64,000 nt of DNA. Source: an uncultured Vicinamibacterales bacterium (GTDB lineage: Bacteria; Acidobacteriota; Vicinamibacteria; Vicinamibacterales; UBA8438). Shown here piece after piece: positions 45,991-54,779 of the stretch. The DNA is taken from positions 2,504,001-2,568,000 of the forward strand of contig OY282382.1 of NCBI GenBank assembly GCA_958295905.1, given 5' to 3'. The position numbers and the translations under genes were made by a program. Under the pieces are notes generated by a model that was given only the letters and a program-made list of their open reading frames with translations, ran no database searches and was not told the origin of the DNA. Every line of letters starts with the position of its first letter. Position 1 is the stretch's first letter.

Positions 45991-47730
45991 TCAGCGGAGA
46001 ATCGCAAGGAGTTCGAGCAGGCGGGTCGCGCGTTCGGCGAACATCTCGTGCTCTTGGGCCTGCTCGGCATAGCGGTGCGCGGCGCGGGGGGTGCCGTGGT
46101 TGTAGTACCCCAGAGCGGCGTTGTAGGCGGACTGGGCGGCCTGCCGCCTCGAGACGGCGATCTCGGCGGTGCGCCGCTGCACGAGCCGGGCGCGGCGGTC
46201 CTCGGCGATGCCGGGATCCTGCCGGAGCTCGCGCAGGGCGTGCTCGAGGCGGTGGACGGTCTCCTCGTAACAGCCGGTGGCTCGGACGAAGGCGGACCCG
46301 GTGTCGAACCAGCGGGCTTCCTCTATGTGGACGCGGCCGAGGTGGAACGCGGCGTCGCAGAAGAGCTCGCGGATCTCCAGCGCGGTCTCCAGGTCGCTGC
46401 GCGCGTCGTCGAGCCGGCGCTGCTCGATCGCGATCTGTCCCGAGAGCGCGAAGGACTCGGCGTCGGGGCGGTAGCCGATGGCCAGGGCCGCGTCGGCGCG
46501 GGCGGCCTCGATCTCGGCGAGGTTGAAGCGGTTCCACGCCCGCCAGAAGTGGGCCTCGGCGAGGTGCCACCGGCCCATCTCGATCAGGCGATCGAGCAGC
46601 GGCAGCGCCTCGGGGCTGCGGTCGAGATAGCTCAACGACCGGGCCTTGCCGAGCAGGGCGTCGCGCTGGTCCGGGACGAGGGCGAGGGCGGCGTCGTAGA
46701 AGGGCAGGCTGGCCTCGTAGTCCTCGACGATGCGGGCGACCTCGGCGAGGGCCAGGGCCGGGGCCGGCCACGCCGGCCAGGCGTCGTGGGCGCGCTGGTA
46801 GTGGAACTCCGCCAGGGCCGCATCTTCCTGCTGCAGCGCGTGCTGTCCGAGGAAGAACTCCATCTCCGAGAAGCGGGGCTCGATGGTCTGGACGGCGGCC
46901 AGAGCCACCTGTTCGCCGGTGCACCGGGCCTGCCGGTAACGGACGAAGACGGCGTTGTCGTGGGCGGCGAGGCGCTCGGCGAGCTCCGGCGGCTGCTCGG
47001 CGAGCCACTCGGCGGTGCAGTTCAGGCTGAGATACAGGTAGGCGGCAAGCGGGTCGTCGGGAACCAGCGGCTGCAGCACCGCGTTCCAGGCGTCGCGGTC
47101 CCTGTCCGCGATGGCGCGGCCGTAGACGTTCTCCTCGACCAGGTCCTTCGGCACCCCCGTGTCCTGCCACGGCGTGGTCGCCGCGATCTGCAGGAACGTC
47201 TCCCAGGCCGGGCCGGCCGGCGCGGCTCCCCCGGCCGCCGGGGTCCCGCCGGTCTCCCCGCCTTGCGCGGCCCCGCGGGCCGCGGCCGGGGGCGCCCCGG
47301 CGGTTCCCGCTTCCCGGGCGTCCCCCGCCTCCCGGGCGGCCGGGCTCTCCCCGCCCGCCGCGGCTTCCCGGGCTTGCGCCGCCTCCCCAGCCACAGAAAC
47401 CTCCAGGCCCGCCAGCGCCGCCGATCGCTCGAACGTGCCGCCGCCGGGCAGACCCATCTCGCGTTCGCGCATCCCGATCAGCAGGGTGGTGCGGAGGAGG
47501 CCGGCGGCCGCTTCATCCGTCTCGAAGCCCTGCCGGGCGAGGTCGTCGTACAGGTCCCGCGCCTCGGTCAGGCACCGGTAGCATCCGCGCAGGGTCAGAT
47601 CGTTCGCCTGCGCCAACTGCTCCCGGACCGCGTCCATCGGGTCCGGCAGGACCGGCGGAGGCGCGGCGGAGCAGGACCAGACCACGATTAGCAGCGGGAG
47701 CGGGGTGAGCGAACGGCGGCTCTGTCGCAT
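45991..47730 (-). CDS. TPR-repeat lipoprotein
   Basis: A 579-residue protein with a lipoprotein signal (LPLLIVVWSCSAAP, lipid Cys near residue 20), an Ala/Gly/Pro-rich low-complexity stretch at about residues 108-175, and from about residue 270 a series of tetratricopeptide-like helical pairs (ALALAEVARIVEDYEASLPFYDAALALVP, seen as repeating A-L-Y-G-A patterns; ARADAALAIGYRPDAESFA; AAQSAYNAALGYYNHG). A protein-interaction scaffold on the periplasmic face is likely. No partner gene is adjacent. Confidence 0.8.
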   Translation of the reverse strand: MRQSRRSLTPLPLLIVVWSCSAAPPPVLPDPMDAVREQLAQANDLTLRGCYRCLTEARDLYDDLARQGFETDEAAAGLLRTTLLIGMREREMGLPGGGTFERSAALAGLEVSVAGEAAQAREAAAGGESPAAREAGDAREAGTAGAPPAAARGAAQGGETGGTPAAGGAAPAGPAWETFLQIAATTPWQDTGVPKDLVEENVYGRAIADRDRDAWNAVLQPLVPDDPLAAYLYLSLNCTAEWLAEQPPELAERLAAHDNAVFVRYRQARCTGEQVALAAVQTIEPRFSEMEFFLGQHALQQEDAALAEFHYQRAHDAWPAWPAPALALAEVARIVEDYEASLPFYDAALALVPDQRDALLGKARSLSYLDRSPEALPLLDRLIEMGRWHLAEAHFWRAWNRFNLAEIEAARADAALAIGYRPDAESFALSGQIAIEQRRLDDARSDLETALEIRELFCDAAFHLGRVHIEEARWFDTGSAFVRATGCYEETVHRLEHALRELRQDPGIAEDRRARLVQRRTAEIAVSRRQAAQSAYNAALGYYNHGTPRAAHRYAEQAQEHEMFAERATRLLELLAILR

Positions 47731-47857
47731 CGGGGTGGCTCAGAGGGTGGTTGCGCATCCGGGGGACGCCGCGCATCCCGGAGGGATGCTGCGCATCGTC
47801 GGGGGCTGCTCGGGTAGTTTCTCCTTGCTTGGACACCGTTTCCGCCGGATTGGCGGC

Positions 47858-48070
47858 TCAACGGCCGTCCCGGTCACCGTCGCGGCGCCGGGCGGCGCTC
47901 TCGTCCCGCGCTTCCCCGTCGGCGAGATCCTTCAACCCGTCCATCCCGTGCCGGTTGCGCAGGAGCGCTTCGCGTCGGGGGAACGGAAGATCCAGGTCGC
48001 CGATGCGGAGAATGCGCCTCGACTGCCGGGCCGCGTCGAACTGGAGACCGGTCACCGAAGTGAGCGCCAC
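47858..48070 (-). CDS. Possible small protein, uncertain
   Basis: A 70-codon frame from GTG 48070 with the core LRIGDLDLPFPRREALLRNR followed by HGMDGLKDLADG and a very basic/acidic tail. The first half has a plausible protein-like composition, the tail does not. It may be a fragment of an older gene. The rest of 47731-48100 shows no other coding signal. Confidence 0.25.
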   Translation of the reverse strand: MALTSVTGLQFDAARQSRRILRIGDLDLPFPRREALLRNRHGMDGLKDLADGEARDESAARRRDGDRDGR

Positions 48071-48100
48071 GGGCTGTCAAGGACGCCCGCGGGCAAAGGC

Positions 48101-48329
48101 AGGACCATCACACGCTCCGCCACCGCCGTGCGCAGGCGGAATCGGGGCGGGTCCTGGAGCTCCGGACGTGCGGGATCGGGGGGTCTCACGCGGGGCCGGT
48201 CGGGTCGGCAAGACGGTGGCGACGTCGACCGGCCCGCGCCTGTAGCCGCCCAGTGGCCCACCCGGTGCCGGCCGGTCGGCAACCCCTCCGGAGGCGGGCC
48301 GTCACGCGCCGTCAGCGTGGAATGTTCCT
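48101..48329 (-). repeat. Dispersed element B, copy 5
   Basis: Minus-orientated, from AGGACCATCACACGCTCCGC to CAGCGTGGAATGTTCCT; longer than the 170-bp standard through an internal duplication of the GGCCGGTCGG region (48190-48290). Confidence 0.75.
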
Positions 48330-48375
48330 GCGGGGAAAAAGAACACCCGCGCCTGAAGAACCGCGGCGGGTCGGA

Positions 48376-49650
48376 TCAGGCCGTCTCCGCCAGATACGGA
48401 ATCGTCTGCGGACCTTCGGGGAGGACGCAGACGCGGGCGTCCGGTCCCGACCGCGAGAGCGCTTCGACGGTGGCGGCGCCGACGTCGTCGATCGGGGTGA
48501 GATGCGCGGCCCGCACTTGGTCGGCCGAGAGTCCGTCGGTCTTGAGCAGCACGTCGGCGCGCTGCTGAATCTGGGCCTGCACCTGCACCTCCCACTGGTC
48601 GTGGCGGTTGTGGCCGGGGGCGTTGATCATCTCCAGCAGCCCGTCGGGGCTGTCGCGCCGGGTGAGGATGTCCAGATACTCCCCGTGGTCGGGGTAGCCG
48701 TCGGCGCAGGCCGACGCGCAGACGATGACGCCGTCCGGCTTCACCACCTGCGCCGCCGCCGACATGCCCTTCACCGTCTGGTAGAGGTTCTGGTCGAGGG
48801 GGTAGCCGCTGTTGGTGGTGACGACGACGTCGAACGGCCGGGCGAACGCCTGCATCGCGTTCCGCTTGACCACCGCCCGCACCGCCCGGTGCACCGCGAA
48901 CAGCTCGCCGGCCGCGACGTGGGTGATCCGGCGGTCACGGTTGATGGCCACGTCGACGCTGAAGTCAACCCCGGAACGGGCCGCGATGGCCCGGATGCCG
49001 TCGTGGATGGGGTTGCCCTCGATGACTCCCCAGCGCGCCTGCGGGCTGCCGATCATCTCGGCGTCGTGCAGCCGCATGATCGTGCGGAAGCCGGCCAGCC
49101 CCGGCGCGACCATCTTCGGCCCGCCGCTGAAGCCGGCGAAGAAGTGCGGCTCGACGAACCCGGTGGTGATGCGGACGTCCGCCTCCACCCACGTCCGGTT
49201 CAGCCACACCGGGACGCCGCCGTCGACCTCGCCGAGGGAGACGAGCTGCGCGTCGTCGAACGCGTCGTGGACGACGATGCGGTTGTGGTCGACGATGTCC
49301 GCGCCGAGCATCTCCACCAGCTCGCCCCGGGTCGTCGCCCGGTGGGTACCGCTCGCGATCATGATCGCGATGCGGTCCGCGGGCACGTGCGACAGGGCTT
49401 CGAGCACCACCGGCAGCACCGTGGCGCTCGGCATCGGCCGGGTCACGTCGCAGACGGAGATGGCCACGGTCTGGTCGCGGCGCACCCGTTCGCGCAAGGG
49501 GGCGCTGCCCAAGGGGTGATCGAGCGCCCGCCGCACGGCGCCCGCCTGGTCCGGCAGTCCGTCCAGCCAAGTGGGCTCGATGACCGTCGTGCGGTCGTCG
49601 GGAAACTCGACCGGCAGCCCGGTGCGGCCGTATGCGAGATTGACGATCAT
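48376..49650 (-). CDS. LarA-like nickel-pincer racemase family protein
   Basis: A 424-residue member of the nickel-dependent lactate racemase (LarA/DUF2088) family. The key residues are in place: His in IASGTHRATT, His and the cofactor-tethering Lys in EPHFFAGFSGGPKMVAPG, and a further His in MRLHDAEM. The N-terminal LarA_N domain contains SVCDVTRPMPSATVLP. Homologues racemise or epimerise various 2-hydroxyacids and sugar acids, so the substrate is open. It would need LarB/C/E from elsewhere. ATG 49650 has a GGGAGGGAGG ribosome site. It lies downstream of the UGSC selenoprotein gene on the same strand, with element A between them. Confidence 0.88.
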   Translation of the reverse strand: MIVNLAYGRTGLPVEFPDDRTTVIEPTWLDGLPDQAGAVRRALDHPLGSAPLRERVRRDQTVAISVCDVTRPMPSATVLPVVLEALSHVPADRIAIMIASGTHRATTRGELVEMLGADIVDHNRIVVHDAFDDAQLVSLGEVDGGVPVWLNRTWVEADVRITTGFVEPHFFAGFSGGPKMVAPGLAGFRTIMRLHDAEMIGSPQARWGVIEGNPIHDGIRAIAARSGVDFSVDVAINRDRRITHVAAGELFAVHRAVRAVVKRNAMQAFARPFDVVVTTNSGYPLDQNLYQTVKGMSAAAQVVKPDGVIVCASACADGYPDHGEYLDILTRRDSPDGLLEMINAPGHNRHDQWEVQVQAQIQQRADVLLKTDGLSADQVRAAHLTPIDDVGAATVEALSRSGPDARVCVLPEGPQTIPYLAETA

Positions 49651-49734
49651 GACAAGCCTCCCTCCCAGGGGTCTGTGCCGCAGGAAATTATGACCACCAT
49701 ATGTTGAGCAAGCTCAGGCGACCGACCGCTATAT

Positions 49735-49874
49735 ATTGTGCCAGATCGGACCTAAAACGATTCTACGGCGCAGACTCCCGGCCCGGAAATCGCCGCGGGG
49801 CGGCGCTCCACCAATCCTGCCGGGCGTCGGCGCCTCTTTTCACGAGGCGGCGCCGTTCTGCGGCGCGGACTTCC
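49735..49874 (-). repeat. Dispersed element A, copy 8 (composite)
   Basis: Minus-orientated composite: first part (49735-49777) matches, as reverse complement, the 45-base variant body and head of the double copy at 39037; second part (49778-49874) is a normal A body with the CGCCTC / GAGGCG hairpin and head. The last 12 codons of the UGSC gene are encoded by its head, and the TGA stop lies in its hairpin loop. Confidence 0.7.
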
Positions 49875-50424
49875 GGCGCGCGGTCAGCACGTGTTCGAGC
49901 TGCGCCGCGGCCTCCTTCGCCCGATCCTCGATCTCGTCCTCCGAGAGCGTGCTCAGGGGGTGGGTGATGACGATCGGCTCGAGGTCGTCGGCGCCGAGGG
50001 CGGCGCGTTGCGTCTCGGCTTCCTCAAGAAAGGCGGCGGTCACGATGACCGCGGTGGGGATTCCCCGCTGCTCCAGCCGGGCCGTGTCGTGCACACTGCA
50101 CGACGTGCACGACCCTCAATCTCCGATCGCGGTGACGACGACGTCGTTCTCGGCCGCGATCCGGTCGAGCAGGGCGTCGGTCGCCTCGCGCGAGAAGCTG
50201 TCTTTGACGTAGCGGTGGACTTCCGCCGGCTCGCAGGCGCCGGCGAAGGCGGCCGCGGTGTGCCGCAGCAGCCGCGACGCGTTCCACTTCGAGTTGTCCA
50301 GCACCCCCAGCCGCACGCCGCGGAGCGTCTCGGGCCGCGGGGCGAGCCGGATCTGCGCGGCGGTGACGGCGCCGCGCGGGTCGAACACGATCTGCCCGGA
50401 GGGCAGGGTCTGCTGACTGCTCAT
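49840..50424 (-). CDS. UGSC family selenoprotein
   Basis: One 194-residue frame interrupted by a single TGA at 50116-50118 (codon 103). Translated through, it reads VVVTAIGD-Sec-GSCTSCSVHDTARLEQ, giving the exact U-G-S-C motif (Sec103, Cys106, plus Cys109) that defines the UGSC family of selenoproteins. Sequence on both sides is family-like (APRPETLRGVRLGVLDNSKWNA before; GIPTAVIVTAAFLEEAE after). A hairpin with a three-base GUG loop follows (50086-50104). The biochemical role of the family is unknown; the Sec/Cys pair suggests redox chemistry. ATG 50424 follows a GGAG site and starts 22 bases after the 367-aa gene. Without Sec decoding it would be called two short ORFs. Confidence 0.88.
50086..50104 (-). 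promoter_or_regulatory. Bacterial SECIS element of the UGSC gene
   Basis: Perfect eight-pair stem GTCGTGCA / TGCACGAC with a three-base GTG loop starting 19 bases after the TGA. Because GTCGTGCA is directly repeated just upstream, an alternative nine-pair stem with a ten-base loop (stem 50113-50105 with 50094-50086) can also form, but it lies nearer the TGA than usual. Confidence 0.8.
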
Positions 50425-50446
50425 GGGTCTGGTCTCCACGGTCTTT

Positions 50447-51550
50447 CTACAGCTCGCACGTCCCGTCCACGCACGGCGCCGGGCCGGCCGGGGCGCGTCC
50501 GTCGACGGCGCGCAGGACCGGCGACGTCATGTGTCCCCATCCGGGGAGGAAGGCCGAGAACCGGCCCGCCTCGCCGCCGGCGACGAACAGGTGGATGTCC
50601 TCCGGGGCCGGCACGATGGGGATGCGGGCTCCCGGTCTGCGCCGGTACCACTTCGGCAGGTTGCGGTTGTAGATCCGGCCGTACCGGCCGCCGAAGCTGA
50701 CGTCGTCCCAGGTGTTGGCGGTGTGCGACCACAGGTAGCGCCGCACGTCGCTCCGTTTCCAACCCTTCGCCGCGATGGTGGCGGCGTGCTCGGGACCGAT
50801 GACGACGGCGCACGATCCACTGCTGACCGCGTTGTTGTGGGCGATGGTGCTCATGGCCGAGACGATGCTGTCGAGCACGCCCTCCGGGTCGTGCGCCACG
50901 TGGTTGGTCACGCTGTGCGGGCCCTCGGCGGCGATGCAGAAGACGGCGCTGTCCTCGGGGCGGTAGCCCTGCTCGACATGATAGGGCGCCCACGGGCTCG
51001 CCTCCTCGTTCTCGGCGATGCAGAACGTGTACTTGCCGGGGTGGCCCAGGGTGCTCTTGTCGAGGTCTCCCGGCCGCGCGCCGCCGACGTTGAGCAGAAT
51101 CAGCCGGATGGCGCGGCCGATCGTCGCATTCGCCCGGTTGCCGGAGCCGAAGACGTTGGCGCCGGCGTTCATCCCGATCTCGGTGCGGACGGGGCCGTTG
51201 ACGACCAGGAGCGGGGCCGCCATGTGGGTCGTGGCCTGCACCCCGTGCAGGTTGAAGTGGGGGCTGCACAGCGCGAGCATCGCGGTGCGGACCAGCGGCG
51301 CATAGGCGGGCCGGCAACCGGCGAGCGCCAGGTTGACGGCCAGCACCTCGCGGGTCAGGTTGCCCCACCGAGGGGGGACCCGGGTCTCGACCCGCTCCGG
51401 TTCTCCCCCGAGCGCGTCGACCATCGCCCCCACCGACTGCGGGGTCGGCGGCACCACCGGGAGGCCGTCCGTCCAGCCCTGCCGGAAGTACCATTCGACG
51501 AGGTCGACGGGTTCGCGGTCCGGCCGCCGCGCGATCTGATCGGTGCTCAT
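50447..51550 (-). CDS. Uncharacterised protein linked to the UGSC selenoprotein
   Basis: A 367-residue cytosolic protein I cannot assign to a named enzyme. It starts with a conserved-looking block (VEWYFRQGWTDGLPVVPPTP) and has segments rich in conserved small residues (LHGVQATTHMAAPLLVVNGP, GMNAGANVFGSGNRANATI, DKSTLGHPGKYTFCIAENEE). The C-terminus ends PCVDGTCEL, a Cys pair that could be a substrate or partner for a Sec/Cys redox protein. The UGSC gene begins 22 bases downstream, implying cotranscription. The start ATG 51550 fits; longer openings run into the glycosyltransferase gene. Confidence 0.8.
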   Translation of the reverse strand: MSTDQIARRPDREPVDLVEWYFRQGWTDGLPVVPPTPQSVGAMVDALGGEPERVETRVPPRWGNLTREVLAVNLALAGCRPAYAPLVRTAMLALCSPHFNLHGVQATTHMAAPLLVVNGPVRTEIGMNAGANVFGSGNRANATIGRAIRLILLNVGGARPGDLDKSTLGHPGKYTFCIAENEEASPWAPYHVEQGYRPEDSAVFCIAAEGPHSVTNHVAHDPEGVLDSIVSAMSTIAHNNAVSSGSCAVVIGPEHAATIAAKGWKRSDVRRYLWSHTANTWDDVSFGGRYGRIYNRNLPKWYRRRPGARIPIVPAPEDIHLFVAGGEAGRFSAFLPGWGHMTSPVLRAVDGRAPAGPAPCVDGTCEL

Positions 51551-51603
51551 GTCGTGATGTCCGGCGCGGGGCCGGCGGCTCCGCCTCGGGCCCGGCCTGC
51601 GGT

Positions 51604-52284
51604 TCACAGCCGCAATCGGACCAGGGTCCAGACCGCGGCCACGAAGTCGCGCCAGTTGATCTTCTTCCCGCTCACGTAGGAGCGTCCCGAATAGGTTATC
51701 GGCAGCTCGACGATGTCGAGTCCCTGCTGCAGCGCCCGCGCCGTCAGCTCCGGCTCCACGTCGAAGCGGTCGGCGGTCAGGGGCATCCGCACGATGACCT
51801 CGCGTGCGAACAGCTTGTAGCACGTCTCCATGTCCGTCAGCGACGCGCCGTAGAGCAGGTTGGTCAGCCGGGTCAGGAACACGTTGCCCATCCGCTGGGT
51901 GAAGAACATCGGCGGGCCGCCGTTGAGGAACCGCGACCCGTAGACGACCTGCGCGCGCCCCTCGGCGAGGGGGACGAGAAGACGCGCGTAGTCCTGTGGG
52001 TCGTACTCGAGGTCGCCGTCCTGAATGATGACGTAGTCGCCGGTGACCGACGCGAGGGCGGTCCGGATCGCGGCGCCCTTGCCCCGGTTGCCGGAGTGAT
52101 GGCGCACGCTGACCCAGGTCGGCTGGCGCTCGACCCAGGCATCGAGCCACTCGCCGGTGCCGTCGGTGGAGCCGTCGTCGACCACGACGATCTGCTTGTC
52201 GAGGTCGAGCGCGAGCAGGCGCGACAGCACCTCGGCGATGGTGGCCGCTTCGTTGTAGACCGGGACGATAATCGACAGTCGCAA
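51604..52284 (-). CDS. Family 2 glycosyltransferase (dolichol-phosphate-mannose-synthase-like)
   Basis: A 226-residue GT-A glycosyltransferase. Diagnostic parts are SIIVPVYNEAATIAEVL, IVVVDDGSTDGTGEWL, RGKGAAIRTAL and the metal site QDGDLEYDP, as in polyprenyl-phosphate mannosyl/glucosyltransferases. No membrane anchor is present. The start is TTG 52284, 18 bases after the PQQ dehydrogenase stop; no ATG or GTG fits the N-terminus. The acceptor is unknown. Confidence 0.88.
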   Translation of the reverse strand: MRLSIIVPVYNEAATIAEVLSRLLALDLDKQIVVVDDGSTDGTGEWLDAWVERQPTWVSVRHHSGNRGKGAAIRTALASVTGDYVIIQDGDLEYDPQDYARLLVPLAEGRAQVVYGSRFLNGGPPMFFTQRMGNVFLTRLTNLLYGASLTDMETCYKLFAREVIVRMPLTADRFDVEPELTARALQQGLDIVELPITYSGRSYVSGKKINWRDFVAAVWTLVRLRL

Positions 52285-52302
52285 GGGACCCGCCGCTGCC
52301 TC

Positions 52303-53973
52303 TTATGGGTCGAGCCCGAAGGTGTACAACGTGTTGCCGATGGTCATCGTGACGAACTGCCGCCCGCCGACGGCGTAGCTCATCGGCGAGGCGTGCACGG
52401 GGCCCCCCAGGGAGATCTGCCACAGGGGGGCCCCGCTCTCGGCGTCGAGCGCGTAGAAGTACCCGTCGACGCCGGCGCTGAACACGAGGTCGCCGGCCGT
52501 CGCCAGCACCCCCGCACGGCTCCGGGGGGTCATCGGGAATTCCCAGCGGATGTCGCCGCTGGTCGGGTCGATGGCGCGGATCGCGCTGAGGTAGTGGTCG
52601 ATCGGCAACGGGGTCTCGGTGCCCCCGCCCGTATAGGTGTCGCCTTCGACGTACTCCTGGTCACGGATGAAGAACCGCGCTTCGCCGTCGAACGCGTTGA
52701 CGTACAGCAGCCCGGTGCGCGGGCTGTAGGCCGGCGACCACCAGTTGGTGGCGCCGCCCGCGATCGGGGCGACGAGGGTGCCGGTCCGGCTGGGAAACGT
52801 GTTCGGCCGCCGGATGGGCCGGCCGTTCGGGTCCAGCCCTTCCGCCCAGGTCTGGTGGGCGAACGCCTTCCCGAGCAGGAACTCGCCGGTCCCGCGGTCG
52901 AGCGTGTAGTAGAACCCGTTGCGGTTGGCCCACAGCATCGCCTTGCGCGCCTCGCCGTCGAGCTCGATGTCGGCCAGGACCGGGATCTGGATCGCGTCCC
53001 AGTCGTGGACGTCGTGCGGGGTGAACTGGAAGTACCAGGACATCTCTCCGGTGTCGCCGTCGAGGGCGAGGACCGAGTCGGAGTAGAGGTTGTCGCCGCG
53101 TCGGACGTCGCCGTTCCAGTCCGGGCCGGGGTTGCCGGTGCCCCAGTACACCAAGTTCAGCTCGGGGTCGTAGGACCCGGTGATCCAGGTCGGCGACCCG
53201 CCGGTCCGCCAGGAATCGCCGGCCCACGTGAGGTTGTCGGGGTGGTCGGGTCCGGGAATGGTGTAGGTCCGCCACTCGCGCTCCCCGGTGCGGGCGTCGT
53301 AGGCGTCCAGGAACCCGCGGATGCCGAACTCGCCCCCGGCGATGCCCGTCACGATCCGGTCCTTGACGACGAGGGGGGCGGCGGTCTTGCTGTACCCGCT
53401 CCGGTGGTCGGCGACCTCCCGGTTCCACACGAGGTCGCCCGTCCGGGCGTCGATGGCGACGAGATGGGCGTCGAGGGTGCTCATGAAGAGCAGGTCGTCA
53501 AGAATCGCGACCCCGCGGTTGTTGCGGCCGCAGCAGATCCGCAGATCGTCCGGCAGGGGATGGTCGTAGCGCCAGAACGGCCTTCCCGTGACGGCGTCCA
53601 CCGCGACCACGTTGCTCGGCGACTCGGTGATGAACATCACCCCGTCCACGACGAGCGGCGTCGTCTCCGCGCGGTCGAGCTGCGGGATGTGGTGGGCCCA
53701 CTTGAGCTCGAGGCCGCCGACGTTGGTGCGGTCGATCCGGTCGAGCCGGCTGAACCGCTGGCTGTCGAGGGTGCCGTTGTACATCAGCCAGTTGTGCGGT
53801 TCGTCGGCCGCGTTCACCAGCCGCTCCCAGGTCACCGGGGAGAACAGCGGGGCGCCTTCGGCCGGCGCCGGGGGCGTCTGGGCCTGGAGCCGGGCCGCGG
53901 CCGGCCCGGCCGCGAGCGTCACCGCGGCGAGGGCCATCCATCGGCGGGCGGACGAGGTGCGGGGCAGCGTCAT
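52303..53973 (-). CDS. Secreted PQQ-dependent dehydrogenase
   Basis: A 556-residue quinoprotein beta-propeller with an N-terminal signal (MALAAVTLAAGPAAARL). It contains repeated propeller strands (NVVAVDAVTGRPFWRYDHP), the vicinal Cys pair in RICCGRNN expected to cover PQQ, YWGTGNPGPDWNG with the metal Asn, and FTPHDVHDWDAIQ with the catalytic Asp and a second Asp two residues on. That D-x-D pattern is the signature of lanthanide- rather than calcium-using alcohol dehydrogenases. The ATG at 53973 overlaps the di-heme cytochrome stop (ATGA), identifying its electron acceptor. Confidence 0.9.
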   Translation of the reverse strand: MTLPRTSSARRWMALAAVTLAAGPAAARLQAQTPPAPAEGAPLFSPVTWERLVNAADEPHNWLMYNGTLDSQRFSRLDRIDRTNVGGLELKWAHHIPQLDRAETTPLVVDGVMFITESPSNVVAVDAVTGRPFWRYDHPLPDDLRICCGRNNRGVAILDDLLFMSTLDAHLVAIDARTGDLVWNREVADHRSGYSKTAAPLVVKDRIVTGIAGGEFGIRGFLDAYDARTGEREWRTYTIPGPDHPDNLTWAGDSWRTGGSPTWITGSYDPELNLVYWGTGNPGPDWNGDVRRGDNLYSDSVLALDGDTGEMSWYFQFTPHDVHDWDAIQIPVLADIELDGEARKAMLWANRNGFYYTLDRGTGEFLLGKAFAHQTWAEGLDPNGRPIRRPNTFPSRTGTLVAPIAGGATNWWSPAYSPRTGLLYVNAFDGEARFFIRDQEYVEGDTYTGGGTETPLPIDHYLSAIRAIDPTSGDIRWEFPMTPRSRAGVLATAGDLVFSAGVDGYFYALDAESGAPLWQISLGGPVHASPMSYAVGGRQFVTMTIGNTLYTFGLDP

Positions 53974-54779
53974 GGGTCCCTCCGCAGGGAGTAGAGATAC
54001 GCCGCGAGGTCGGTCCGTTCCTGCGCGGTCAGCGTCTCGGCGTAGCCGGGCATGGTGGACGTCTCGGTCCGCTCGTAGGACCAATCGCCGTACTTCGAGA
54101 ACGCTCGGAGGTTCTCGTCCGCATCCATGATGCGGAACGTGAAGGTGTCCTCGCTCATGCGCAGGCCCTCGACGGTCTCGCCGCCGGGGCCGGTCGCGGT
54201 GATCGTCCACCAGCGGGGGAGCACCTCGGCGTCGGGGTCGACGAGGTCGGTCTCGAGCGCTTCGGGGGTGCGCCGGTCTCCCACGAACGACAGGTCCGGC
54301 CCGAGGCGGCCGCCGTCGCCGTCTACCCGGTGGCAGCGCGCGCAGCCTCCCTTGCCGGCGAAGAGCGCCTGCCCGGCGGCCGGCGACGCGCCGGGGTCGA
54401 TGCCGCCGCCGGCCGGGGCGAGCGTGCGCAGAAACGTGACGAGCTGCCAGACCGTCTGCTCGGACGCGTTTTCCCCGAGCCCGATCATCGCGGTGCCGTC
54501 GACGCCCTCCCGGATGACCCGGAACAGGCCGGCGTCACCCTCGGCGCGGCGGAACTGCCCCGTGGTCAGGTCCGGCCCGCCCGCCTCCGGGTTCCCCGTG
54601 GCGTTGATGCCGTGGCACGTCGCGCACCGGGACTGATAGCTGCGACCGCCCATGCGCACGTCGATCCGGCTGGTGAACGGGTTCTCCGGCTCCTGGGCCC
54701 GCGGCGCCGCCGCCCAGGGCCCGGCGGCGGCCATCAGCAGCGCGACGCCGCGCCAAGGCGTGATGCTCATCCTGCGCAT
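53970..54779 (-). CDS. Exported di-heme cytochrome c
   Basis: A 269-residue periplasmic cytochrome with a signal peptide (GVALLMAAAGPWAAAPRAQ) and two heme motifs: CATCH at residues 52-56 and CARCH near 145. The second half matches the Planctomycete/PQQ-dehydrogenase associated cytochrome with STMPGYAETLTAQERTDLAAYL providing the axial Met. ATG 54779 has a strong AGGAGG site. Translationally coupled to the PQQ dehydrogenase and presumably takes its electrons. Confidence 0.9.
   Translation of the reverse strand: MRRMSITPWRGVALLMAAAGPWAAAPRAQEPENPFTSRIDVRMGGRSYQSRCATCHGINATGNPEAGGPDLTTGQFRRAEGDAGLFRVIREGVDGTAMIGLGENASEQTVWQLVTFLRTLAPAGGGIDPGASPAAGQALFAGKGGCARCHRVDGDGGRLGPDLSFVGDRRTPEALETDLVDPDAEVLPRWWTITATGPGGETVEGLRMSEDTFTFRIMDADENLRAFSKYGDWSYERTETSTMPGYAETLTAQERTDLAAYLYSLRRDP

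Noticed and set aside
50116-50118. Two separate short genes split at this stop
   Set aside because: The frame continues with the diagnostic GSC motif and the family's C-terminal half; the downstream part has no ribosome site of its own.
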